Below are positions 1 through 6,694 of a stretch of DNA of 19,565 nt, piece after piece; the first letter of the stretch is position 1, and the number at the start of each line of letters is the position of its first letter. Under the pieces are notes generated by a model, which ran no database searches, had not been told where the DNA came from, and worked only from the letters and a program-made list of their open reading frames with translations. Origin of the DNA: Alphaproteobacteria bacterium (GTDB lineage Bacteria; Pseudomonadota; Alphaproteobacteria; Micropepsales; Micropepsaceae); the NCBI GenBank assembly GCA_017307315.1, contig JAFKFF010000094.1, positions 1 through 19,565 on the forward strand, given 5' to 3'. A program made the position numbers and the translations under genes.

Positions 1-91
1 GCAAGCGGGCGACAAGGCCATGCGCATCGGCCAATTGGTGGCCGGGGCCGGGGAAGCGCAAGTGGTCTATCGCGGGGTTCTGACGCTTTGA
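1..91 (+). CDS. purM: Phosphoribosylformylglycinamidine cyclo-ligase (AIR synthetase), C-terminal end
   Basis: Only the last 29 codons are in the window; the reading frame begins at base 2 and ends at TGA 89-91. The visible tail reads QAGDKAMRIGQLVAGAG and then VVYRGVLTL, which fits the C-terminal strand of PurM. PurM closes the imidazole ring in step five of purine synthesis, using ATP to turn FGAM into AIR. Identification rests on this short tail together with the directly following purN, since purM-purN is a very common pair. The purN start overlaps the purM stop (TTGA, 88-91), which implies translational coupling. The gene is cut by the window edge and is not visibly broken. Confidence 0.8.
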   Translation, partial: QAGDKAMRIGQLVAGAGEAQVVYRGVLTL

Positions 92-696
92 AAAAGGTCG
101 GCGTCCTGATTTCCGGCCGCGGCAGCAATCTCGGTGCCCTGATTGCCGCGCAGCGGGATGACGGGCCCTATCGGATCGCGCTGGTCATCTCCAACATCGA
201 GGGCGCGGGCGGCCTGGCGCGCGCGGACGCCGCCGGCATCGCCACCCTGGTGATCCCGCACAAGGGCAAGACCCGGGAGAATTTCGACGCCGAACTCGAT
301 GCGGCGTTGCGCGCTTCGGGCGCGGATCTGGTCTGCCTGGCGGGCTTCATGCGCATCCTGTCCGACGGCTTCGCGCGCGCCTGGGAAGGCAAGCTGATCA
401 ACATCCATCCATCCCTGCTTCCGGCCTACAAAGGCACGCGGGTGCATGAGCGCGTGATCGAGGCCGGCGAAACACGCTCGGGCGCATCAGTCCATTTCGT
501 CGTACCGGAGTTGGATGCGGGGCCCGTCATCGCGCAAGCGTCGGTGCCGGTTCATCCCAGCGATTCCCCGGAAGCCCTGGCCGCGCGCGTCCTGGAAATC
601 GAGCACCAGCTTTACCCCGCAGCGCTTCGGCTCCTCGCCGAGGATAAGGTGCAGCTGGAAAAGGGCCTGGCGATTTTCGCCGAAGGGGCGCGCTAG
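88..696 (+). CDS. purN: Phosphoribosylglycinamide formyltransferase (GART)
   Basis: The 202-residue product transfers a formyl group from 10-formyltetrahydrofolate to glycinamide ribonucleotide, the third step of purine synthesis in the cytoplasm. The N-terminal phosphate loop GRGSNL (10-15) follows the first strand. The catalytic residues fall where the E. coli enzyme has them, shifted by one: Asn105 and His107 in NIHPSLLP and Asp143 in ELDAGPVI. Length is normal for the family. The start is a TTG at 88 that overlaps the purM stop; the protein begins KKVGVLISG right there, so no later start is possible. Its TAG stop lies in the palindrome CTAG (693-696), which also encodes the stop of the convergent gene on the other strand. 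Confidence 0.95.
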   Translation: MKKVGVLISGRGSNLGALIAAQRDDGPYRIALVISNIEGAGGLARADAAGIATLVIPHKGKTRENFDAELDAALRASGADLVCLAGFMRILSDGFARAWEGKLINIHPSLLPAYKGTRVHERVIEAGETRSGASVHFVVPELDAGPVIAQASVPVHPSDSPEALAARVLEIEHQLYPAALRLLAEDKVQLEKGLAIFAEGAR

Positions 697-1031
697 GCGA
701 ACAGCTTCGCCGCTCCGCATTCGGCGCGCCATTGCGCTTCCCGCTCCTTGAGAAGCAGGTCGATCATCTCGGCATTTTCGTCTTCGACCGCCTCCAGGAT
801 CTCGAACTGGAAGGCTTCGGCGCCATGCCTGTTCCAGGCTTCCTGCAGCACCCGGTTCATGTGATTGCCCATGCGCAGCTGAAACCAGATGCCGTTCTGC
901 TGGCTGTCGAGATCGCGGGACGCGCCGGTCCACAGCGCATTCTCCGGCACGCAGCGCACGGCGAAAATGCCCGGACGGACCTTTCTCTCCTTGTATTCGC
1001 GGATAAGGTCCTTTTTGCGCGCGGCGCTCAT
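693..1031 (-). CDS. Small GIY-YIG nuclease-family protein, diverged
   Basis: The 112-residue product resembles small alphaproteobacterial proteins annotated as GIY-YIG family; I recognise it by overall pattern (MSAARKKDLIREYKERKVRPG, then QQNGIW and a Leu-rich end). The signature is altered: GIF (21-23) replaces GIY, WTG (34-36) replaces YIG, and the position after it where many members have Arg appears to be Gln (SRDLDSQQ). Nuclease activity is therefore doubtful. The ATG at 1031 sits in an ATGA overlap (1028-1031) with the stop of the upstream dehydrogenase, so the two are probably translated together. The longer upstream extension of this frame lies inside the dehydrogenase gene and is not used. 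The biological role is unknown. Confidence 0.75.
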   Translation of the reverse strand: MSAARKKDLIREYKERKVRPGIFAVRCVPENALWTGASRDLDSQQNGIWFQLRMGNHMNRVLQEAWNRHGAEAFQFEILEAVEDENAEMIDLLLKEREAQWRAECGAAKLFA

Positions 1032-1861
1032 CGTCCCACCCCCGAAATCTCTGCCGACACCTGCCACAATTTTCCCGCATCCGCATCGTCGCGGGCTGCC
1101 TCCGAGGGCATATCGATCCTGCAATCCTGGAAATAGCCGCCGCTGACATCCGCCGCGTCCGGCGAGGATGCGAGATAAACCAGGGTCTTCGCACCCTCTT
1201 CCACCGACAACCCCGTGAAAGCCTTGGCAAGACGCACGCCCCAGGAAACCAGCCCGCCGGAGTCGTCGCCGAACCGTGTCGCGACAAAGCCGGGATGCAG
1301 GCAATTGGCGGTGATGCCCCCGCCCGCGATCCGCCGGGCCAGTTCGCGGGTGAAGAGGACATTGCAGAGCTTGGACTTGGCGTAGACCGGAAAGCCGCGA
1401 TAGCCGTGCCGGCTCTGCAGATCGCCGAAATCCAGGATGCCCCGTCGGTGCGCGCCCGAGGATGTCGAGACGATGCGTGCCCCGGGCTTGAGGTTCGGCA
1501 AAAGAATATTGGTGATCACGAAATAGGACATGTGATTGAGCGCGAACGTCCGCTCCAGCCCGTCGGCGGTTTCGCCGCGACGGTTGAACAGCGCGCCGGC
1601 ATTGTTGATCAGGACATCGATGGCGGGCTCGCGCGCGATGTCCGCCGCCACGCGCTTCATCTCCGCCAGAAGAGAGAGATCGGCCAGGTGAAATGCATGA
1701 TCCGCATCGCCCGCCTTGTGCAGCTTTTGCAAGGTGGCGCCGGCGCGGGTCCGGTCGCGCGCGGTGAAGACGATGCGCGCGCCCTCTTGCGCCAGGCGGA
1801 TGGCGGCGACCTCTCCGATCCCGGAGGTGGCACCCGTGACGACGACCGTCTTGCCGCGCAA
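1028..1861 (-). CDS. Short-chain dehydrogenase/reductase, retinol dehydrogenase-like
   Basis: This 277-residue Rossmann-fold oxidoreductase has the cofactor loop TGATSGIG (9-16), the structural NNAG (86-89), the catalytic Ser in STSSG (132-136) and YxxxK as Tyr160 and Lys164. The stretch from GAHRRG through KLCNVLFTRELARR is very like the RDH11-14/WW-oxidoreductase branch of the family. The Arg in TARDR (33-37), after the second strand, suggests NADP(H). The substrate cannot be told. The start is taken as TTG at 1861, because the cofactor loop begins only eight residues later and no ATG is nearby. The only SD-like sequence is inside the preceding terminator hairpin. It is coupled to the GIY-YIG gene by a 4-bp overlap. 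Confidence 0.85.
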   Translation of the reverse strand: MRGKTVVVTGATSGIGEVAAIRLAQEGARIVFTARDRTRAGATLQKLHKAGDADHAFHLADLSLLAEMKRVAADIAREPAIDVLINNAGALFNRRGETADGLERTFALNHMSYFVITNILLPNLKPGARIVSTSSGAHRRGILDFGDLQSRHGYRGFPVYAKSKLCNVLFTRELARRIAGGGITANCLHPGFVATRFGDDSGGLVSWGVRLAKAFTGLSVEEGAKTLVYLASSPDAADVSGGYFQDCRIDMPSEAARDDADAGKLWQVSAEISGVGR

Positions 1862-1896
1862 AATAAAAGCTCCCGTTCGTGGCGAACGGGAGCTTT
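1861..1896 (-). terminator. Rho-independent terminator of ndk
   Basis: A perfect 14-bp inverted repeat (1866-1879 against 1883-1896) with a 3-base loop is followed, read on the minus strand, by TTTTATTTT. This is a textbook intrinsic terminator placed 23 bases after the ndk stop. The U-tract side shows it works on the minus strand; on the plus strand the stem is followed by only three T and then a mixed sequence. The U-tract runs directly into the TTG start of the dehydrogenase. Confidence 0.85.
1870..1874 (-). promoter_or_regulatory. Shine-Dalgarno-like GGGAG inside the terminator stem
   Basis: On the minus strand GGGAG lies 8 bases upstream of the TTG start at 1861, a normal spacing. It is fully inside the 3' arm of the ndk terminator, so it would be paired in any read-through transcript. 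The sequence and the pairing are seen directly; a regulatory effect is inferred. Confidence 0.45.
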
Positions 1897-1919
1897 ATAC
1901 AACAGCCGGACCGAAAGCT

Positions 1920-2342
1920 TCAGACGTGGATGTCGAGATCGCTGAAGAAGAATTTGATCTCGTTGGCGGCGGTTTCCGGGGCGTCCGAGCCGTGCACGGA
2001 ATTGGCCTCGATGCTTTCGGCGAATTCCTTGCGGATGGTGCCCGGCGCGGCATTGGCCGGGTTGGTCGCGCCCATCACGTCGCGATTCTTGGCGATGGCG
2101 CTCTCGCCTTCCAGCACCTGCACTACCACCGGACCCGAGGTCATGAACTCCACCAAGCTCTTGAAGAAGGGCCGCTCGCGATGCACGCCGTAAAAGGCTT
2201 CCGCCTGGGCGGTGGAAAGGCGGATGCGGCGGCTGGCGATGACGCGCAGGCCCGCATCTTCGAATTTGGCGACGATCTTGCCGGTCAGATTCCGGCGCGT
2301 CGCGTCCGGCTTGATGATGGAAAGGGTGCGCTCGACGGCCAT
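1920..2342 (-). CDS. ndk: Nucleoside diphosphate kinase
   Basis: The 140-residue enzyme moves the gamma phosphate of ATP onto other nucleoside diphosphates through a phosphohistidine and so balances the NTP and dNTP pools. Key features are TLSIIKPDA with Lys11 near the N terminus and the active-site NSVHGSD with His117, the same number as in E. coli. Length matches the family. The ATG at 2342 is preceded by GGAG seven bases upstream. A strong hairpin terminator follows the stop, so ndk is probably monocistronic. It is divergent from the ABC-F gene with 119 bp between them, an arrangement common in Alphaproteobacteria. Confidence 0.97.
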   Translation of the reverse strand: MAVERTLSIIKPDATRRNLTGKIVAKFEDAGLRVIASRRIRLSTAQAEAFYGVHRERPFFKSLVEFMTSGPVVVQVLEGESAIAKNRDVMGATNPANAAPGTIRKEFAESIEANSVHGSDAPETAANEIKFFFSDLDIHV

Positions 2343-2373
2343 GGCGGAACTCCGGAGGTTGGAAAACGGGCGC

Positions 2374-2402
2374 CTTATGCAATGGGCTCAAGCAAAGGGC
2401 AA
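2374..2402 (-). promoter_or_regulatory. Candidate sigma-70 type promoter of ndk
   Basis: On the minus strand TTGCCC (2397-2402) and CATAAG (2374-2379) are 17 bases apart, each matching four of six consensus positions. Transcription would begin about 25 bases before the ATG, leaving room for the GGAG ribosome site. Such matches are weak evidence in a GC-rich genome. Confidence 0.3.
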
Positions 2403-2424
2403 GACCGGCAAGGGCTGTCTGGCC

Positions 2425-2452
2425 TTGCTGCGCGGCCACGAAAAGCTATAAG
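2425..2452 (+). promoter_or_regulatory. Candidate promoter of the ABC-F gene, giving a leaderless mRNA
   Basis: TTGCTG (2425-2430) and TATAAG (2447-2452) are 16 bases apart. TATAAG matches the -10 consensus at five of six positions. Only nine bases separate it from the ATG at 2462, so the expected first transcribed base is at or within a few bases of the start codon. The region before the ATG has no GGAG or AGGA ribosome site, which fits a leaderless transcript. Confidence 0.4.
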
Positions 2453-2461
2453 GCCGGTCCC

Positions 2462-4342
2462 ATGTTGGCGATCGATAACATCGTGGTCCGGATCGCGGGG
2501 CGGGAAATCCTGTCCGGCGCCACCGCCAATTTGCCCGCGGGCCGGCGCGTCGGCCTGGTGGGGCGCAATGGCGCGGGCAAGTCCACACTCTTCAAGGTGA
2601 TCCTGGGACAGCTTCAGCCCGATGACGGCCAGGTGGGTTGGCCCAATGCCTGGCGCGTCGGCGCGGTGGCGCAGGAGGCGCCGGGCACCGATGTCAGCCT
2701 GATCGACACGGTACTGGAAGCCGATGCCGAACGCAGCCGCCTCCTGGCCGAGGCCGAGCATGAGACCGACGGCCACAGGCTGGGCGACATCTATGCGCGG
2801 CTGGATGCCATCGACGCCTATACCGCGCCGGCCCGCGCGGCCGAGATTCTGGCGGGCCTGGGCTTTTCCGCCGAGGACCAACTGCGTCCCTGCAAGGAAT
2901 TTTCCGGCGGCTGGCGCATGCGCGTGGCCCTGGCCGCGATCCTGTTCTCCGCGCCCGATCTGCTTTTGCTCGACGAGCCGACCAACTATCTCGATTTGGA
3001 AGGCGTGCTGTGGCTGGAGAATTTTCTCCAGCGCTACCGCGGCACCATCGTCATCGTCAGCCACGACCGCGATCTGCTCAACACCGCCTGCGAGTTCATC
3101 CTGCATCTGGAGCGCGGCAAACTCACGCTCTACACCGGCAATTACGACACATTCGTGGAGACCCGCGCCGCCAAGCGCGCGCTCGATGTCGCTTTCGCCA
3201 AGAAGCAGGAAGCCGCCCGCGCGCATATGCAGGCCTTCGTGGACCGCTTCAAGGCCAAGGCCTCTAAGGCGCGCCAGGCGCAAAGCCGCATGAAGATGCT
3301 GGCCAGGATGGCGGTGGTCGATGTTCCGGTGGACGAGCATGTCGCGCCCATCCGCATTCCCGAAGCCACGCCGGCGAGCCCGCCCCTCATCACCATGGAC
3401 CGCGCCAGCGTCGGTTATGAGGCCGGAAAGCCCATCCTCACCGGCCTTTCCTTCCGCTTCGATCCCGAAGACCGCATCGCGCTTCTGGGCAAGAACGGCA
3501 ACGGCAAATCCACCCTGGCGAAATTGCTGGCGGGCAAGCTGGAGGCGATGGGCGGCGAATTCGTGCGCGCCCGCAAGCTGGTGGTGGGCTATTTCGCCCA
3601 GCACCAGCAGGAAGAGCTGGATACCGCGATCACGCCCGTCGAAACGCTGTCGCGGCTGCGCCCCAAGCTCACGCTGGAACAGGTGCGCGGGCAATTGGGC
3701 GGTTTCGGCTTTTCCGCCGACAAGGCGCTCACCAAGGTCGGACAATTGTCGGGCGGCGAGCGGGCGCGGCTGATGCTGGCGCTCGCGACGCTCGACAAGC
3801 CCAACCTGCTCATCCTGGACGAGCCCACCAACCATCTCGATATTGACGCGCGCAACGAGCTTCTCACCGCGCTCAACGATTTCGACGGCGCCGTGGTGCT
3901 GGTCAGTCACGACCGCCGCCTGATCGAGGCGACGGCCGACCGGCTTTTGCTGGTGTCCGACGGAAAGGTCGCGCCCTTCGAAGGCGATCTGGACGATTAT
4001 CGCCGCTTCCTGCTCAGCGGCGACAATGCGCCCACCCGGCGCGTCGAACCGGAAGCCAAGCCGAGCAAGGAAAACAGCCGCCGCGATGCCGCCGAACGGC
4101 GCAAGGAACTGAAACCGCTGCGCGACCGCATCGATTCGGCCGAATCGCAGATCGCCGCCCTGCAGGGCGAGCTGGCCAAGCTGGATCGCGCCCTGGCCGA
4201 TCCCCTGCTTTTCAGCCGCGATCCCGCCAAGGGCAGCGCCGTCTCCAAGAAACGCGCCGAAGCGGCGCGCAAACTTGCCGCGGCCGAAAGCCAATGGGTT
4301 GCCGCGCAGGAAGAGTATGAAGGCGCCATGGCCGCGACTTGA
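2462..4342 (+). CDS. ABC-F family ATPase, YheS type
   Basis: This 626-residue soluble protein has two ABC ATPase domains and no membrane segments, as in ribosome-associated ABC-F factors. Domain 1 has Walker [10 protein letters not shown] (34-42), signature FSGGW (147-151) and Walker B with DEPTNYLD (171-178). A basic linker (about 225-300, with [19 protein letters not shown]) is the P-site tRNA interaction motif region. Domain 2 has GKNGNGKST (343-351), LSGGE (429-433) and DEPTNHLD (453-460). The tail 530-622 is charged and probably coiled coil. The order of motifs and the [15 protein letters not shown] and FEGDLDDY stretches match E. coli YheS best, ahead of Uup or EttA. Family members act on the ribosome; the exact role here is inferred. 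Promoter and start suggest a leaderless mRNA. Confidence 0.92.
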   Translation: MLAIDNIVVRIAGREILSGATANLPAGRRVGLVGRNGAGKSTLFKVILGQLQPDDGQVGWPNAWRVGAVAQEAPGTDVSLIDTVLEADAERSRLLAEAEHETDGHRLGDIYARLDAIDAYTAPARAAEILAGLGFSAEDQLRPCKEFSGGWRMRVALAAILFSAPDLLLLDEPTNYLDLEGVLWLENFLQRYRGTIVIVSHDRDLLNTACEFILHLERGKLTLYTGNYDTFVETRAAKRALDVAFAKKQEAARAHMQAFVDRFKAKASKARQAQSRMKMLARMAVVDVPVDEHVAPIRIPEATPASPPLITMDRASVGYEAGKPILTGLSFRFDPEDRIALLGKNGNGKSTLAKLLAGKLEAMGGEFVRARKLVVGYFAQHQQEELDTAITPVETLSRLRPKLTLEQVRGQLGGFGFSADKALTKVGQLSGGERARLMLALATLDKPNLLILDEPTNHLDIDARNELLTALNDFDGAVVLVSHDRRLIEATADRLLLVSDGKVAPFEGDLDDYRRFLLSGDNAPTRRVEPEAKPSKENSRRDAAERRKELKPLRDRIDSAESQIAALQGELAKLDRALADPLLFSRDPAKGSAVSKKRAEAARKLAAAESQWVAAQEEYEGAMAAT

Positions 4343-4428
4343 AAGGCGAATGGGTTAACGGCCCATCATTTGTGTTTCCCGTTGCACAAACTGTGTTAGC
4401 GTTGTCAACGAAGCTATGCGGGGGCTGC

Positions 4429-5406
4429 ATGTCTGATCACCGATTTTTCCAGCCGGAGGGCCCATTTTCCCTGGGCCACATCGCTGGAGTCATCGGGGCG
4501 GAGCTGCTCCATCCCGAGCGCGCCGGGGAAATGGTCCACGACGTGGCGGAACTGGCCGGGGCCGCCCCGGGCGAGTTGGCCGTCTTTTGCGATCCCCGGC
4601 ACGCGCAGGCCTTCGCCGATTGCCATGCCGGCGTGGTCGTCACCAGTCGCAAGCTCAGCGACTACCCGCACAATGGCAGCGCACTCCTTTTGGCGGACGA
4701 TCCGCGTCTTGCTTTCGCGCGGGCCGGAAAACTCTTCTATCCGCGCGCCGAGCCAAGGGCCGCTATTCATCCCCGCGCCTTTGTCGCCGCCAGTGCCGCG
4801 ATCGGCGCCGACACGCAGATCGGCTGCGGCGCCGTAGTGGGCGAAAACGCGAAGATCGGGGCGCGCTGCCGGATCGCTCCGAATGCGGTGATCGGCGATG
4901 GCGTGATCGTGGGAGACGACACCGCGATCGGCGCCAACAGCTGCGTCAGCCATGCCCTGGTCGGGTCGCATGTGAACATCGCGGAAAACGTCTCCATCGG
5001 CGGCGAAGGCTTTGGCTTCGTGCCAAGTCCCGAAGGCCCCGTGCGCGTATCGCAGGTGGGCCGCGTCGTCATCGAAGACAAGGTGGAGATCGGCGGCAAT
5101 TGCGCCATCGATCGCGGCTCTCTCGGCGACACCGTCATCGGCGCAATGAGCGTCATCGATAATCTGGTCCAGATCGGCCACAATGTGAAACTGGGCAAGG
5201 GCTGCATCCTGGCCGGGCAGGCCGGTATCGCGGGCTCCACGGTGCTGGGGAATTGCGTGATGGTGGGGGGTGCCGCTTCCATCAGCGACCATCTCACCAT
5301 CGGCGACGGCGCCAAGATCGCCGGCAAGAGCGGGGTGATGCGCGATGTGGCGCCGGGCGAAACCGTGGCGGGCTATCCCGCGGTTCCGGTCCGCCAATGG
5401 CACTGA
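4429..5406 (+). CDS. lpxD: UDP-3-O-acylglucosamine N-acyltransferase
   Basis: The 325-residue enzyme adds the N-linked hydroxyacyl chain to UDP-3-O-acylglucosamine, the third step of lipid A synthesis, in the cytoplasm with acyl-ACP as donor. The N-terminal uridine-binding domain (about 1-105, with [13 protein letters not shown] and [11 protein letters not shown]) is followed by many hexapeptide repeats (about 110-295, left-handed beta helix). The catalytic His251 lies in QIGHNV. The ATG at 4429 is chosen over an upstream TTG in the same frame because family similarity begins at FSLG and GGGGG precedes it. In most Alphaproteobacteria lpxD sits beside bamA, fabZ and lpxA; here it stands alone behind the ABC-F gene, 86 bp downstream, so it may be relocated or a second copy. 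Confidence 0.93.
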   Translation: MSDHRFFQPEGPFSLGHIAGVIGAELLHPERAGEMVHDVAELAGAAPGELAVFCDPRHAQAFADCHAGVVVTSRKLSDYPHNGSALLLADDPRLAFARAGKLFYPRAEPRAAIHPRAFVAASAAIGADTQIGCGAVVGENAKIGARCRIAPNAVIGDGVIVGDDTAIGANSCVSHALVGSHVNIAENVSIGGEGFGFVPSPEGPVRVSQVGRVVIEDKVEIGGNCAIDRGSLGDTVIGAMSVIDNLVQIGHNVKLGKGCILAGQAGIAGSTVLGNCVMVGGAASISDHLTIGDGAKIAGKSGVMRDVAPGETVAGYPAVPVRQWH

Positions 5407-5433
5407 TCGCGCGCACCTGCGGACGGGATTGAT

Positions 5434-6219
5434 CTATTTCAGGTTCTGGCGCGCGATCTTGACCCATTCGGCCTGGCGGCGGCGATAATAGCCGGGCGCG
5501 CCCTTCACGGAATCCAGAATCTCCCGGAACAGCTGCTGCGCCTGCGGCTGGCGGCCCAGTTGCAGCAGCAGAAGCGCGAAGCGGCAGCGCGCCTCTTCAC
5601 CAGGATAACGCGGCACCACTGTTTCATATTGCCGGACCGCCGCGTCGTTCTTGCCCTGCAGCGCCAGCGCGCGGGCATAATCGAGTTCCGCATCGGCATC
5701 GGAAGCGGCCGGATCGGCCTGCTTGAGGCGGATATAGAGCGCTTCGGAGGCCGCGCCGTCGCCCGACAGCATCTTGGCCCGCGCCAATCCCTTGAGCAGG
5801 GCCGGATCGTTTTCGCCCAAAGGCCCCGCCATCGCGCTTTCGTACAATTCCACCGCGTCGGCGAAGCGGCCCATCTTGATGCATTCCTCCGCCAGCGCGC
5901 GCTTGGCATCGACCGAACCCACCATCGCCACCTGGCGCTGCTTCTCGCGATAGCCGCGGCCCGGATCGGCAGCGTTCACGATATTGTCGGCGAAGCGGCG
6001 CGCGGGCGCGCTCGACCACATGTCGGGAAGGATCGCGAAGAAAATATAGGCCACCCAAAGGCCGAGATTGGCCAGGATGGCGAGGCCACCGACCACGAAT
6101 CCCGAGATGGAGAGCAGGCCCAGCGCCATCAGCCACATCGGCGAACGGCCGGTGCGGAAGACGTGATAGACCAGCGCCAGATTGATAACGAAGATGCCGA
6201 TGGTGATGGGATCGAACAA
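5434..6219 (-). CDS. TPR-containing inner-membrane protein of unknown function
   Basis: The 261-residue product starts with two or three hydrophobic segments (about 5-20, 29-50 and 52-66), then a short basic stretch, then helical repeats from about 100 to 235 that look like degenerate tetratricopeptide units (for example MGRFADAVELYESAM, LALQGKNDAAVRQYETVV and LQLGRQPQAQQLFREIL). The end, YYRRRQAEWVKIARQNLK, is basic. I do not recognise a named family. The likely start is TTG at 6219, which keeps the first membrane segment; the next in-frame Met would lose it. It is 10 bp downstream of holC and probably the last gene of a pepA-holC operon. A scaffold or assembly role is inferred only from the TPR fold. 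Confidence 0.75.
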   Translation of the reverse strand: MFDPITIGIFVINLALVYHVFRTGRSPMWLMALGLLSISGFVVGGLAILANLGLWVAYIFFAILPDMWSSAPARRFADNIVNAADPGRGYREKQRQVAMVGSVDAKRALAEECIKMGRFADAVELYESAMAGPLGENDPALLKGLARAKMLSGDGAASEALYIRLKQADPAASDADAELDYARALALQGKNDAAVRQYETVVPRYPGEEARCRFALLLLQLGRQPQAQQLFREILDSVKGAPGYYRRRQAEWVKIARQNLK

Positions 6220-6229
6220 ACGGGAAATC

Positions 6230-6694
6230 CTAATTCTGTTTTTCGAATTTGCCGGAAGCGGATTCCTTCCAGTAGGTCACGTCATGTCCGGCATCCCGCG
6301 CGCTCTTCCAGGCGCCGCGCGCCCTCTCCAGCATCGCCGTGTCGCGCCCGTCGAACAGCATCACCACCCGCGCCAGCGCCGAAAGCCCGGCCTCCTTCCA
6401 GTCGGACGGCTGCGCCCCGCCGACACAGAAAAGAATCTGCGCCGCGTTGGGATTTTCGTCCTCCACCGTGATCAGCACCGGCTGGCGCGCCGGATCGCCG
6501 TCGCCGGATTGGGCGTGCGCCAGGAAGGATTGGTCGTCGAACGTCCAGAGCAGATTGTCCAGCGCATCCGAGCGCTCGGAGCTGTCGGTCTTGATCACGG
6601 CCCGCCAGCCGCGTTCCAAAGACTTCCCGACCAGACCCGGCAAGACATCTTCCAGGGAGCGCCGCTCCAGGTGATAGAAAAGCGTTTCCGTCAC
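6230..6694 (-). CDS. holC: DNA polymerase III chi subunit
   Basis: The 154-residue product matches HolC: LFYHLERRSLEDVLPGL at the start, ERGWRAVIKT, ERSDALDNLLWTF and RQPVLITVEDENPNAAQILF in the middle. The chi subunit tethers the clamp-loader complex to single-stranded DNA-binding protein during replication. The start is GTG at 6694, whose first four bases GTGA overlap the pepA stop (6691-6694), so translation is probably coupled. The pepA-holC pairing is frequent across Proteobacteria and supports the call. There is a low-similarity, charged tail of about 20 residues. Confidence 0.9.
   Translation of the reverse strand: MTETLFYHLERRSLEDVLPGLVGKSLERGWRAVIKTDSSERSDALDNLLWTFDDQSFLAHAQSGDGDPARQPVLITVEDENPNAAQILFCVGGAQPSDWKEAGLSALARVVMLFDGRDTAMLERARGAWKSARDAGHDVTYWKESASGKFEKQN

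Noticed and set aside
2375..4294. A 639-codon minus-strand open frame opposite the ABC-F gene
   Set aside because: It is a shadow of the ABC-F coding frame, low in complexity and with no recognisable motif.
4350..4375. Possible terminator after the ABC-F gene (ATGGG paired with CCCAT, then a T-rich stretch)
   Set aside because: The stem has only five base pairs with a seven-base loop and the T-tract is interrupted, so it is too weak to call.
4400..4410. Palindrome CGTTG-T-CAACG upstream of lpxD
   Set aside because: It is short and stands alone, and no regulator is nearby; I cannot tell it from chance.
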